Assembly (NCBI GenBank): GCA_026391355.1
Contig: JAPLDH010000019.1
Coordinates: forward strand, 1 to 64,000
Source: Bacteroidota bacterium
GTDB taxonomy: Bacteria; Bacteroidota; Bacteroidia; Bacteroidales; FEN-979
Length of the DNA: 64,000 nt
Direction: 5' to 3'
Made by a program: the position numbers and the translations under genes. This document shows positions 55,541 through 64,000 of this stretch, piece by piece. Numbering within the stretch: the first letter of the stretch is position 1; every line of letters begins with the position of its first letter. The notes under the pieces were generated by a model, which ran no database searches, was not told where the DNA came from, and was given only the letters and a program-made list of their open reading frames with translations.

Positions 55541-56773
55541 TCATCCGAATAAAAATCGCATATAGAACAGGGGATTCATCAGTTGCTTCTTACTTTCGTC
55601 CCGTGTGTACATTTCTGAAAACATTTTTGCTGATTCCTCATCTTTACCAGCTTTTTTTATGATAAAATTGAATAACCAGGGTGATGTCGCCAGCCGCTGA
55701 ATATTATAACTGATCCTCAACCCGTTTAACATTTTTTGTTTGATCAGGAGATCATACTTCCTTAAGAAGGCAGATGAGAAATCATTTAACTGGAACGCTT
55801 CCCGGATTACCTGTGAAGCAATTTCACCACTTAACATGGCATTGCCGATCCCTTCCCCTGAGAATGGATCCACGAGGAATGCCGCATCACCAGCCAGCAG
55901 GAAACGGGTGCCGGAAAGCGATATCCGCGGAGGTCCGAGCGGCAGCGCGTGGGCTTCAATTTTCCCGGTCATCGTTGCATCGGAAAACCGGTTTCTTATA
56001 CCAGGTTCATATTTTATAATATCGAGAAGCAGCCCGGAGAGGTTAACCCTGCCTTTTTTTACCTGGTGAACCATCATTCCCAATCCGACATTGGCTTCAT
56101 TATTTTGCATCGGGAAAATCCAGAAATAACCGGGAAGCAATTTCCTGAAAAAATGAAGCTCAATGAAATTATACGGATGAAGGTCTTTAACATTACTGAA
56201 ATAGGCCCTGACTCCCAGGGAATCATTTCGATGATCCATCTGATTTCCAGCCAATTTAGTCCCGATAACCGAATGAATTCCATCAGCTCCAACAACCATT
56301 TTGGCTTTCAGTTCGTTTGACCCGTCTGAAATTGTTACACCATTTTCATCCGCTTCAGCATATGCAACTTTAAACCCGCTGAAGATCGTAATACCTAACC
56401 CTTGTTCCAGGTTTTCAAAGAGAAACCTGTCAAAATCTCTTCTTTTGCATATGTAGCCTGGTGCAGGAGAATCAGTCCTTCTGTTCAGCACAAAAGGAAC
56501 ATCCAGAAAATGATGGTCGGGGGCATAAAAACGTATCCCGTTTGAAGGAGATTTATCGGGTAGATCAAGGAATTTCCTGTAGATGTCGCCCGGCATTCGT
56601 TTCAGAACACTCATGACACTGCCGCTGAGCGCATCACCGCAGATCTTTTCACCGGGAAGGGAAGCTTTATCAACAAGAGCAATGTTCAAACCTGAATCCC
56701 TCATGAATAATGCCGTTGTTAAACCAGCAGGACCGGCACCAACTATGATTAAATCGAAAGAATTTGCAGACAT
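55541..56773 (-). CDS. Geranylgeranyl reductase family FAD-dependent oxidoreductase
   Basis: The product has 410 residues from ATG 56773 (MSANSFDLIIVGAGPAG). The FAD-binding GAGPAGLTTALFM motif, the KICGDAL segment, MVVGADGIHSVIG and FLLAGDAAFLVDPFSGEGIGNA are typical of the geranylgeranyl reductase/ChlP-like family. Relatives saturate isoprenoid chains such as those of menaquinone or lipids. It is convergent with the preceding gene and divergent from nth. Confidence 0.85.
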   Translation of the reverse strand: MSANSFDLIIVGAGPAGLTTALFMRDSGLNIALVDKASLPGEKICGDALSGSVMSVLKRMPGDIYRKFLDLPDKSPSNGIRFYAPDHHFLDVPFVLNRRTDSPAPGYICKRRDFDRFLFENLEQGLGITIFSGFKVAYAEADENGVTISDGSNELKAKMVVGADGIHSVIGTKLAGNQMDHRNDSLGVRAYFSNVKDLHPYNFIELHFFRKLLPGYFWIFPMQNNEANVGLGMMVHQVKKGRVNLSGLLLDIIKYEPGIRNRFSDATMTGKIEAHALPLGPPRISLSGTRFLLAGDAAFLVDPFSGEGIGNAMLSGEIASQVIREAFQLNDFSSAFLRKYDLLIKQKMLNGLRISYNIQRLATSPWLFNFIIKKAGKDEESAKMFSEMYTRDESKKQLMNPLFYMRFLFG

Positions 56774-56839
56774 GATTATTGTTCCTGAAAGATCCGGAGT
56801 CCTTATGTGTTCCAGCATGTCCGGCAAACTTACTCCAAA

Positions 56840-56872
56840 TTTCATTTCCACCCGAATTTTACGCTAATTTTG
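56840..56872 (+). promoter_or_regulatory. Promoter of nth (TTTC-N21-TAATTTTG)
   Basis: TAATTTTG at 56865-56872 matches TAnnTTTG, and TTTC at 56840-56843 is one base off TTTG, 21 bases away. ATG 56892 is 19 bases after. Confidence 0.5.
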
Positions 56873-56891
56873 CCGGAACAGATTGGTCAAA

Positions 56892-57536
56892 ATGAGAAAA
56901 CCAGAACGATACGAACGCTTCATTCACTATTTCAGTGAACATCAACCCTTTGCGGAAACTGAGCTGAAATACATGGCTCCTTATGAACTGGCTGTTGCAG
57001 TGATTCTTTCAGCACAATGCACAGATAAACGGGTAAACATCATCACTCCTGCATTCTTTAAACGTTTTCCTGATGCCACGGCACTTGCAAAAGCGAAAGA
57101 CAATGAAGTTTTTGAACTTATCAAAAGTTGCACTTATCCAAATAATAAGGCAAAAAATCTGATTGCCATGGCTAAGACGCTTATGGAACAGTTCAATGGG
57201 GTTCTTCCTTCAGATGTCACAGAATTAATGAAACTCCCTGGTATCGGAAGAAAATCTGCAAATGTGCTTGCCTCGGTAATTTTCAACAAACCGGCAATGG
57301 CTGTAGATACGCATGTTTTCAGGGTGGCAGCACGGATCGGATTGACAACGAATGCCAAAACACCATTGCAAACAGAAATGCAACTGATAGCCTCCATTCC
57401 TGAAAACCTGATCCCGTTAGCCCATCATTGGCTGATCCTGCACGGACGTTATGTGTGCGTTGCCCGCAAGCCAAAATGCTCCGAATGTGGTCTAACTTTA
57501 TTCTGCAAGTATTTTAAGCATGCAAAATCCACTTAA
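56892..57536 (+). CDS. nth: Endonuclease III
   Basis: The product has 214 residues from ATG 56892; a TTG nine bases earlier is less likely. The helix-hairpin-helix carries the catalytic lysine (LPGIGRKSAN) and the aspartate lies in VDTHVFRVAARIGL. A CX6CX2CX5C cluster (CVARKPKCSECGLTLFC) binds [4Fe-4S]. It removes oxidised pyrimidines and cuts AP sites. Confidence 0.95.
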   Translation: MRKPERYERFIHYFSEHQPFAETELKYMAPYELAVAVILSAQCTDKRVNIITPAFFKRFPDATALAKAKDNEVFELIKSCTYPNNKAKNLIAMAKTLMEQFNGVLPSDVTELMKLPGIGRKSANVLASVIFNKPAMAVDTHVFRVAARIGLTTNAKTPLQTEMQLIASIPENLIPLAHHWLILHGRYVCVARKPKCSECGLTLFCKYFKHAKST

Positions 57537-57587
57537 AACTTGTTAATAACTAGTAGATGTAATCCATATTAAAAGAAGTAATTTTCA

Positions 57588-57595
57588 TAATTTTG
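57588..57595 (+). promoter_or_regulatory. -7 element (TAATTTTG) upstream of bcp
   Basis: TAATTTTG matches TAnnTTTG and ends 85 bases before ATG 57681. No -33 TTTG was seen. Confidence 0.4.
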
Positions 57596-57680
57596 ATCTG
57601 AAGAAGTGACAAAGGTCATATCGCTGATTAATAGTGTATTAAGTAATAAATAATTTAGTTGAAATCCAAAATCATATAAT

Positions 57681-58136
57681 ATGACAAGTTTGAAGAATGG
57701 AGATAGAGCTCCTGATTTCAGTGGAATTGATCAGGAAGGTAGAAAGGTTTCTTTGAAAGATTTTAAAGGGAACAAGTTGGTTCTCTATTTTTATCCCAAG
57801 GATGACACACCCGGTTGTACGGCAGAGGCTTGTAATTTAAGGGATAACTATGACACACTGCTGAAAAAGGGGTTTCAAATTTTGGGTGTAAGTGCCGATT
57901 CGGAAGAGTCCCATAAAAAATTTATTTCAAAATATGTGTTACCTTTTCCACTTATAGCCGATAAAGACAAAAAGATAATTCACGATTATGGTATATGGGG
58001 AGAAAAAAAACGCTATGGTAAGATCTATCAGGGTATTCTTCGTACGACTTTTATTATAAATGAAGATGGGATCATAGAAAAGGTGATTGGGAAAGTGGAT
58101 ACAAAAAACCATACAGAACAAATAATTATTGACTAA
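57681..58136 (+). CDS. bcp: Thioredoxin-dependent thiol peroxidase (BCP-type peroxiredoxin)
   Basis: The product has 151 residues. KDDTPGCTAEACNLRD holds the peroxidatic cysteine and the resolving cysteine five residues later, the atypical two-cysteine arrangement of E. coli BCP. The enzyme reduces hydroperoxides with thioredoxin. It is 15 bases upstream of recA on the same strand, so the two may share a transcript. Confidence 0.93.
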   Translation: MTSLKNGDRAPDFSGIDQEGRKVSLKDFKGNKLVLYFYPKDDTPGCTAEACNLRDNYDTLLKKGFQILGVSADSEESHKKFISKYVLPFPLIADKDKKIIHDYGIWGEKKRYGKIYQGILRTTFIINEDGIIEKVIGKVDTKNHTEQIIID

Positions 58137-58151
58137 TTAATAGATGAACCA

Positions 58152-59162
58152 ATGAGTAAAGATGTAGAAGTAAACAAGGAGAAGCAAAAAGCCTTACAGT
58201 TGACCCTTGATAAACTTGAGAAGACATACGGCAAGGGAACGGTCATGAAACTGGGTGATAATCCGATCGAGAGTGTGGATGTGATCAGTACGGGTTCGAT
58301 TGGTCTTAATGTTGCCTTAGGAATTGGAGGATTACCGAAAGGAAGGATCATTGAAATATACGGTCCGGAATCATCGGGGAAAACAACCCTGGCCCTTCAT
58401 GCAATTGCAGAATCGCAAAAGAATGGAGGTATAGCGGCTTTTATTGATGCTGAAAATGCTTTCGACAGGTTGTATGGCCAGAAATTGGGTGTGGATATTG
58501 AGAATCTGTTGGTCTCGCAACCGGATAACGGGGAACAGGCGCTTGAAATTACGGATAACCTGATCCGTTCGGGTGCGATTGACATTATTGTCATCGACTC
58601 AGTTGCTGCGCTGACTCCGAAAAGTGAAATTGACGGTGAGATGGGCGATTCCAAGATGGGTCTTCAGGCAAGATTGATGTCACAAGCCTTACGGAAACTT
58701 ACTTCCACGATCAGTAAAACAGCTACCTGCTGCATCTTCATCAACCAGCTTCGCGACAAGATTGGCATCATGTTCGGAAGCCCTGAAACAACGACAGGGG
58801 GGAATGCCCTGAAATTTTATTCTTCTGTTCGCCTCGATATCCGAAAGATTAATCAAATCAAGGAAGGGGAGGATGTAGTTGGAAACCGGGTAAAGGTCAA
58901 GGTTGTAAAAAACAAGTTGGCGCCTCCTTTCCGAAAAGCTGAATTCGATATTATTTACGGAGAAGGTATATCGCGGATCTTCGAAATCATTGACCTTGCT
59001 GTGGACAATAACATTATCAAGAAAAGCGGCTCATGGTTCAGTTATGGTGAAACCAAACTGGGACAAGGCAGGGATGCTGTCAGGAAACTCCTTTTGGATA
59101 ATCCGGAACTGGCAGATGAACTTGAAGCCCGGATCAAAGAAGTGTTGCAAAATGGGAAATAA
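58152..59162 (+). CDS. recA: Recombinase RecA
   Basis: The product has 336 residues, with Walker [11 protein letters not shown], Walker [11 protein letters not shown], the L1/L2 region ([32 protein letters not shown]) and a C-terminal domain with DELEARI. It polymerises on single-stranded DNA to drive recombination and the SOS response. No LexA operator of a known type was seen upstream. The next gene overlaps its 3' end by 11 bases. Confidence 0.97.
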   Translation: MSKDVEVNKEKQKALQLTLDKLEKTYGKGTVMKLGDNPIESVDVISTGSIGLNVALGIGGLPKGRIIEIYGPESSGKTTLALHAIAESQKNGGIAAFIDAENAFDRLYGQKLGVDIENLLVSQPDNGEQALEITDNLIRSGAIDIIVIDSVAALTPKSEIDGEMGDSKMGLQARLMSQALRKLTSTISKTATCCIFINQLRDKIGIMFGSPETTTGGNALKFYSSVRLDIRKINQIKEGEDVVGNRVKVKVVKNKLAPPFRKAEFDIIYGEGISRIFEIIDLAVDNNIIKKSGSWFSYGETKLGQGRDAVRKLLLDNPELADELEARIKEVLQNGK

Positions 59163-60189
59163 GTCTCCGAAATTTATTCCTGTATTTTTGTTGTTTATTG
59201 CTCTCCTGATTGGTTCATGCAATGAAAATAATAAGGGGAATAGGAAGCTTTCAGGGGCAGATTCACTCAGGATGGCCAGGGAAGAATTAACCAGGAAGAT
59301 CGGAAAAGATGAAACCAATCCAACCCTTTTTAACCTGAGAGCCAAAGTTTATCTCCTTGAACATGAGTTTGACAATGCTATAAAGGATATAAATAAAGCG
59401 ATTTCCCTGGATCAGAAAAAGCCGGTATATTATATTACTTTATCAGATATTTATCTCCTGATGGGTAAACCCGGTAACTGTGGCGAAGCCTTGCAGAAAG
59501 CGCTGAATATTGATCCGGATAATAAAGAAGCGCTGCTAAAGGAAGCAAAACTTAACCTTGTGATTAAAGACTATCCACAAACTTTCGAATATACCAAAAG
59601 GTTACTTCAGTCAGACAAAGCAACCCCCGAAGGCTACCTGATCAGGGGCGTTGCCCTGCTTGAAACAGGGGACACGGCCAGGGCGGTTCAGGATTTCCAG
59701 ACAGTCTTGAACCAGTACCAGCAGAATTTTGAGGCATTGATGGAATTGGGTGAATTGTATTCGATCAAAAAGGACAAAATTGCCATCGATTATTTGAAGA
59801 GTGCACTGAATATCAGGCCAAAAAGTAAGGAAGCATTATATATGCTGGGCATGTTCTATCAGGAAAATAATCAACCGGATAAAGCGATCCAGACTTATCT
59901 TGTATTGGAAAAAGCAGATTCAACCTTCAGAAACGCACCCTACAATATCGGTTACATTTACCTTGTCATGGTCAAGGATTTTAGTAAAGCCATCCAATTC
60001 TTTTCGGATGCGATCAGGATCGATCCTGCATATGCAGAGGCCTGGTACAACCGTGGTCTTGCCTATGAACACAGCAACAATTTAGAAAAAGCCTATAATG
60101 ATTACCAAAAAACATTACAGGTAAAAACAAATTATACCAAAGCCATTGAAGGGTTAAACCGGCTGGATAAAGCCGGATTCAGAAAGTAG
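59152..60189 (+). CDS. TPR lipoprotein coupled to recA
   Basis: The product has 345 residues from ATG 59152 ([15 protein letters not shown]), which overlaps recA by 11 bases. The signal ends at LIGSCNEN, predicting lipidation. About seven TPR units follow ([15 protein letters not shown] onward; [49 protein letters not shown]). It probably sits in the envelope as a scaffold. The coupling to recA is likely positional. Confidence 0.85.
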   Translation: MGNKSPKFIPVFLLFIALLIGSCNENNKGNRKLSGADSLRMAREELTRKIGKDETNPTLFNLRAKVYLLEHEFDNAIKDINKAISLDQKKPVYYITLSDIYLLMGKPGNCGEALQKALNIDPDNKEALLKEAKLNLVIKDYPQTFEYTKRLLQSDKATPEGYLIRGVALLETGDTARAVQDFQTVLNQYQQNFEALMELGELYSIKKDKIAIDYLKSALNIRPKSKEALYMLGMFYQENNQPDKAIQTYLVLEKADSTFRNAPYNIGYIYLVMVKDFSKAIQFFSDAIRIDPAYAEAWYNRGLAYEHSNNLEKAYNDYQKTLQVKTNYTKAIEGLNRLDKAGFRK

Positions 60190-60192
60190 AAA

Positions 60193-60753
60193 CTAAAGAA
60201 AAAGATCTGAAAATTCCCCTTTCTCACCTTCCGTAAATAAAAGGTAATGGATGGCAGTATGTGCATTTACAAGACGATATCCAAATCTGGTTTCAAATAA
60301 CCTTTTGCAATCCCTCACGGCATTTTCTTTCGAAGTTGTTAATGGTTTCAGATAAAGCAGCAGGAAATCCTTAAGATCCTGGTAAATATCTGTAATATTC
60401 TCAGCCAGGCTTGCTTTCACTGCATCCTGGTGCGTCTTCTCATGGTGATCGATGAAATAATAGGAATCATCCGCTGCCAGTTTCCCACGTAAAACAGTAA
60501 AAAGACCCTCCCATTGCTCTTCGTTCACGAAATGCTCGACTGCATCTTCATCCTCAACATCAATATCAGGTAGTAAAGCTGCTTTCAAGTAAATCAGAGG
60601 ACAAATTTTCTGAAGATAGTTTAACAATTCATCCCTTGAATAATCCGCAGATTTTTCGATAAACAGGCAGTAATCATTCGCGACAGTGATCATTTCCAGT
60701 ATAGATTTTGAAAATACCGGATTGTTGGAATTAAAACTCTTTGTTTCTTCCAT
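60193..60753 (-). CDS. DUF5063 domain protein
   Basis: The product has 186 residues from ATG 60753. It is all-helical and acidic, with KICPLIYLKAALLPDIDVEDED and TTSKENAVRDCKRLFETRFGYRLVNAHTAIHYLLF, matching DUF5063 of Bacteroidota. It lies 4 bases after the Omp85-like gene, so the two are cotranscribed. Function is unknown. Confidence 0.8.
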   Translation of the reverse strand: MEETKSFNSNNPVFSKSILEMITVANDYCLFIEKSADYSRDELLNYLQKICPLIYLKAALLPDIDVEDEDAVEHFVNEEQWEGLFTVLRGKLAADDSYYFIDHHEKTHQDAVKASLAENITDIYQDLKDFLLLYLKPLTTSKENAVRDCKRLFETRFGYRLVNAHTAIHYLLFTEGEKGEFSDLFL

Positions 60754-60757
60754 ATTT

Positions 60758-62779
60758 TCAATTTTGTAAAATTTCCTGATGAGGACCCGAAACATTGAAA
60801 TCAGACAGGTGTATTCCCGTGTTGACGTCAAACATATATTGTAGCCATGGACTATTGACTGAAACATCCGGATAAAAGAAAAGTGAAAATACCATTGCAG
60901 GGAAGATCAGGTTGTCATTTTTTATAACAACAGATGTTTTGATCCCCGGATAGAAAGGCGTAGCGAACACCGATTTATTTCTAGCGATGAATCCTCCCTG
61001 AAGCTGGCCGATCAAGGCAAACCTGAATCCATAAAAAAACCAGGGAGTAAAAAGGGCTGTTGAAAGATTCGCTGCCAACAGGCGGGTACCCTGAAGCAAC
61101 GAATGATCATCGACAGGTTGGATTCTCATAATCTGGCTGATATCGGCCAGATCTTTATTATTTTCTTTCGTATTAAAGCCCAGCATATAATCGGCTTTCA
61201 GGTAAGTCCTGATCTTATATCTTTTATTTGGGGGTTGCTGCAAGTAAGTCATATACATAACATGGAATTTCAAAACCCCATCTTCAAAAGAAGAATTGTG
61301 GAGGAATCCTCCGATCCTCACATCTCCCATGAGGTATCCGAACCTATTGATAAAATCACCAACTGAAACTTCAAAACCATGGTAAAAGCGTGTTTGATAA
61401 TTAATAAATTCGGGACCTAATGTAAGTTGAACCATGTATCCATATGGAATATTTTCTGTTTTGCCCAGTTCTGATACATAATCCGTCAGGTAATATTTAT
61501 TTTTCGAAATGGATAATCCTGTGAAAACCTTGATATAATTGTTGAAAAGATTGTTTGTATCATACAATACAGAAGGTCTTGAATAAAAATACCTTTGATA
61601 AACCCCTTCAGAGATGACCATATGTATGGGTGCCTGGATAAAAGGGAAGGCATAGCCAAGCCAGAGACTTGCATTGTGGTAATAGGATGCGGTGTTTACC
61701 GGTTCTCCGGGAATTCGAGTGTCACGGATATATTGAAACTGGCCATTGCCAGCCCAACGTGTTTTATTTGAAAAGAAAGTACGGGAAAGTTGTATCTGAA
61801 AATTCTGATAACCATCATCATCCTGGGAAAAACCTGCCGTACCATCAATGAATGTTCCTCCGATGTTGGTCATATTATAGGAGGCATTGTCATACATAAA
61901 GAAAGCACGCCCGGACTTTTCAAATGAAAACCCGTGAAGGAAGCGATCACCGAGGCCAAGGAAGTTACCATCATACAACCGGATCAAGGCTCTGTTGGTA
62001 GTAGCGGAAAGAATATCGAACCCGATCGACCAGACATCCTTCGTTATCACAATAATATCAATCGAATCCGGGTTGCTTTGACATGGAGTAACAATGATCC
62101 TTGCATCTTCAATTCCATGAAGGCTCCTCAATATCCTTTCATTATCTGCCATAACACCCGGATCCAGGGACTGCCCGGTTTTAAATATCAGGTATTTCCT
62201 TATCACGAACTTTTTTGTGATTACATGGATGGCGTTTCCAAATTTACTGATGCCCGTTTCTGGTGTCATGCAAGTATCCACCACCGAGGTACCAAAGGGA
62301 CTTAATGATTCAGTTCTGATGCTGCGGATGATCTTTCCCCTGAATTGTTCAAACGGGTATTCACTTGGCATTCGTTGAACTGTATCGGGCAATAATGAGT
62401 TCTTTGGAGGAACGAAGGCAAGTGAATAAAGAAATCTTGTCATTCCATGCCTGGCAAATTTCCTGTACACAGAATCATAAAATTGTTCTGCCTGTTTCAT
62501 CTTCGCGATATTATTCTCACCCAATGATAGACTGTTTACCAGCCAGAAAGTATCTCTTGGAATGCGAACGAAGAAGTCTTTTCCAATGATGAGAATGCCC
62601 CTGGAAAAGAAAACGGTGTCATTATGGATAGAGTCAGATTGTGATCCTGATCCGGTTTTTTTTGATTTTGCCTGAATGGATGTAAAGGATCCTATAAATA
62701 ATAGAATACCCACTGAAACAATGATTTTCAGTACACAGTGGAATAAACTTTTTTCATGGATCTGCCTGAATTTTATCAT
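60758..62779 (-). CDS. Omp85-like outer-membrane protein with one POTRA-like domain
   Basis: The product has 673 residues. A signal peptide (VLKIIVSVGILLFIGSFTSIQA) is followed by a region with a POTRA-like unit at about 190-255 (TKKFVIRKYLIFKTGQSLDPGVMADNERILRSLHGIEDARIIVT). A beta-barrel with alternating aromatics fills the rest (YNMTNIGGTFIDG, RFYHGFEVSVGDF). Such one-POTRA Omp85 members are common in Bacteroidota. The start codon directly follows the phosphohexomutase stop (TAA then ATG at 62779). Confidence 0.75.
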   Translation of the reverse strand: MIKFRQIHEKSLFHCVLKIIVSVGILLFIGSFTSIQAKSKKTGSGSQSDSIHNDTVFFSRGILIIGKDFFVRIPRDTFWLVNSLSLGENNIAKMKQAEQFYDSVYRKFARHGMTRFLYSLAFVPPKNSLLPDTVQRMPSEYPFEQFRGKIIRSIRTESLSPFGTSVVDTCMTPETGISKFGNAIHVITKKFVIRKYLIFKTGQSLDPGVMADNERILRSLHGIEDARIIVTPCQSNPDSIDIIVITKDVWSIGFDILSATTNRALIRLYDGNFLGLGDRFLHGFSFEKSGRAFFMYDNASYNMTNIGGTFIDGTAGFSQDDDGYQNFQIQLSRTFFSNKTRWAGNGQFQYIRDTRIPGEPVNTASYYHNASLWLGYAFPFIQAPIHMVISEGVYQRYFYSRPSVLYDTNNLFNNYIKVFTGLSISKNKYYLTDYVSELGKTENIPYGYMVQLTLGPEFINYQTRFYHGFEVSVGDFINRFGYLMGDVRIGGFLHNSSFEDGVLKFHVMYMTYLQQPPNKRYKIRTYLKADYMLGFNTKENNKDLADISQIMRIQPVDDHSLLQGTRLLAANLSTALFTPWFFYGFRFALIGQLQGGFIARNKSVFATPFYPGIKTSVVIKNDNLIFPAMVFSLFFYPDVSVNSPWLQYMFDVNTGIHLSDFNVSGPHQEILQN

Positions 62780-64000
62780 TTAACGGATATGCATCGAAGC
62801 TATGATATTTTCAATCTTCTCATCAAGCTTTTTGTCGACCTCATCAAAGTTGAGTTTATCAGCAAGCTTTTCCTTGACACCGAAATAATATTTGATTTTT
62901 GGTTCAGTCCCTGATGGTCTCACACTTATCTTACTGCCGTCTTCAAGAACAAATTGCAATACATCAGAAACCGGGAATTCGATTAGAATTTCTTCACGGG
63001 TGATAAGGTTTATTTCCTTTTGAAGCAGATAGTCTGTGATCCTGATCACTTGCGAATTGTTGATACTGGTAAAAGGGTGATTCCTGTATTCGATCATCAA
63101 TTGTTGAATCTCTTCTGCCCCGGTTTTTCCTTTTTTTGTCACAGAAACAAGATTCTCCTTATAAAACGAAAATTCCTGATAAATGTTGATCAACAGATCG
63201 AACATTGATTTGCCTTGATTGGCAATGAATGCCGCAGTTTCTGCGATCATTGCGCAAGCTCCCACGGCATCTTTATCTCGAACGAAATCTCCAACCAGGT
63301 AGCCGTAACTTTCCTCACCTCCAACGATGAAGGTTTTTTTATTTTCATTACGACGAATGATATCGGCAATAAACTTGAAGCCGGTAAGAACATCGAAATA
63401 TTCAACCCCGAAATTCCTTGCAATATCTGTAAGGAGCTCAGTTGTGACGATCGTTTTCACAATAAATTCATTACCGGTCAACATCTTCTTCTCATTCCAT
63501 TGAAAAAGAATATAATAGAAAAGCAGAGCAGCCGTTTGATTGCCATTGAGAAGGACAAATTCACCTTTGTGGTTTTTCAGGGCAATACCTACCCTGTCTG
63601 CATCAGGATCGGTGGCCATGATGAGATCCGCATCGATCTCTTTTGCTTTTCTGAGTGCCAGATCCAATGCGTCATGTTCTTCGGGGTTCGGGGAACGCAA
63701 AGTTGGAAAATTACCATCCGGAATAGCTTGTTCTTTGACAATTGTTACATTCTCAAAACCGAATTTTGCAAGGATAGCAGGCACCAGGATACGGCCTGTA
63801 CCGTGAAGCGGAGTATAAACGATTTTAAGATTTTTCTGTTTTCTGATTACATCGGGAGCCAATGATAAAGCGGCCAATTTTTCGAGATAAATTCCGTCAA
63901 TTTCTTTACCAATTGATAATATTTTCTCCGGTGGACCATACCATCTGACTTCATCAATGCCGGTAATTTTTTTGGCTTCTTCAATTACATTCACATCATG
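62780..64000 (-). CDS. Phosphoglucomutase/phosphomannomutase, C-terminal part (cut by the window edge)
   Basis: The visible 406 residues are open to the right edge. The parts present are YTPLHGTG, DPDADRVGIAL (metal), GGEESYGYLVGDFVRDKD (sugar) and RPSGTEPKIKYYFG (phosphate). The active-site serine loop and domain 1 are beyond 64000. The GEESYG loop favours a hexose phosphate, as in phosphoglucomutase/phosphomannomutase of about 570-580 residues. It heads a likely operon with the Omp85-like and DUF5063 genes. Confidence 0.88.
   Translation of the reverse strand, partial: HDVNVIEEAKKITGIDEVRWYGPPEKILSIGKEIDGIYLEKLAALSLAPDVIRKQKNLKIVYTPLHGTGRILVPAILAKFGFENVTIVKEQAIPDGNFPTLRSPNPEEHDALDLALRKAKEIDADLIMATDPDADRVGIALKNHKGEFVLLNGNQTAALLFYYILFQWNEKKMLTGNEFIVKTIVTTELLTDIARNFGVEYFDVLTGFKFIADIIRRNENKKTFIVGGEESYGYLVGDFVRDKDAVGACAMIAETAAFIANQGKSMFDLLINIYQEFSFYKENLVSVTKKGKTGAEEIQQLMIEYRNHPFTSINNSQVIRITDYLLQKEINLITREEILIEFPVSDVLQFVLEDGSKISVRPSGTEPKIKYYFGVKEKLADKLNFDEVDKKLDEKIENIIASMHIR

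Overview
The window looks like a chromosome segment of a member of the Bacteroidota, probably Bacteroidales-like and anaerobic. The evidence is a short primary sigma factor without region 1.1, type IX secretion C-terminal sorting domains (types A and B), FISUMP and DUF5916 proteins, weak Shine-Dalgarno sites, and several TAnnTTTG -7 promoter elements upstream of genes. HydG and two TM1266-family regulators imply an [FeFe] hydrogenase elsewhere in the genome.

Bases 1 to about 13,000 are a decayed accessory island. It holds an IS fragment that cuts a TIR-domain gene, a DUF4143 ATPase killed by one in-frame TAG, and an intact three-gene group made of a TIR protein, a lipoprotein and a two-TM channel-like protein with TrkA-N and RyR domains. 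It also holds two detached C-terminal halves of STAND-type ATPases (one with TPRs, one with WD40 repeats and an in-frame TAG), an IS1634-like remnant, a stand-alone SpoT-like HD hydrolase and a wrecked GH26 mannanase. The TIR/lipoprotein/RyR-channel group is the best candidate for an undescribed system: a TIR NADase may make a signal read by an RyR-domain channel.

Bases 13,000 to 21,000 encode exported proteins: a PepSY-like lipoprotein with a His-rich linker, a CHRD-like lipoprotein, a 955-residue BNR-repeat protein with a type IX sorting domain, and a DUF5916 outer-membrane protein. Bases 20,800 to 30,400 carry a macro-domain hydrolase, an inositol monophosphatase, lgt, mtaB, carbamate kinase, the hydG operon (hydG, TM1266 regulator, histidine kinase, second TM1266-like regulator) and an EamA exporter.

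Bases 30,500 to 33,700 form an ECF sigma / anti-sigma / DUF4097 / DUF2807 envelope cluster. A small hotspot with DUF2442, DUF4160 and higBA follows (33,768 to 35,224). Bases 35,500 to 64,000 are mainly housekeeping: ligA, a GT-C glycosyltransferase, rpe, rpoD, pnp, rpsO, aroE, comA-like, a TPR protein, glmM, recR, clpB without its N domain, a CoA-binding protein, a geranylgeranyl-reductase-like flavoprotein, nth, bcp, recA, TPR lipoprotein, DUF5063, an Omp85-like protein and a truncated phosphohexomutase at the right edge. Simple 7- and 8-bp intergenic repeats and two kinds of palindromic element are scattered through the window. No rRNA, tRNA or CRISPR array was recognised.
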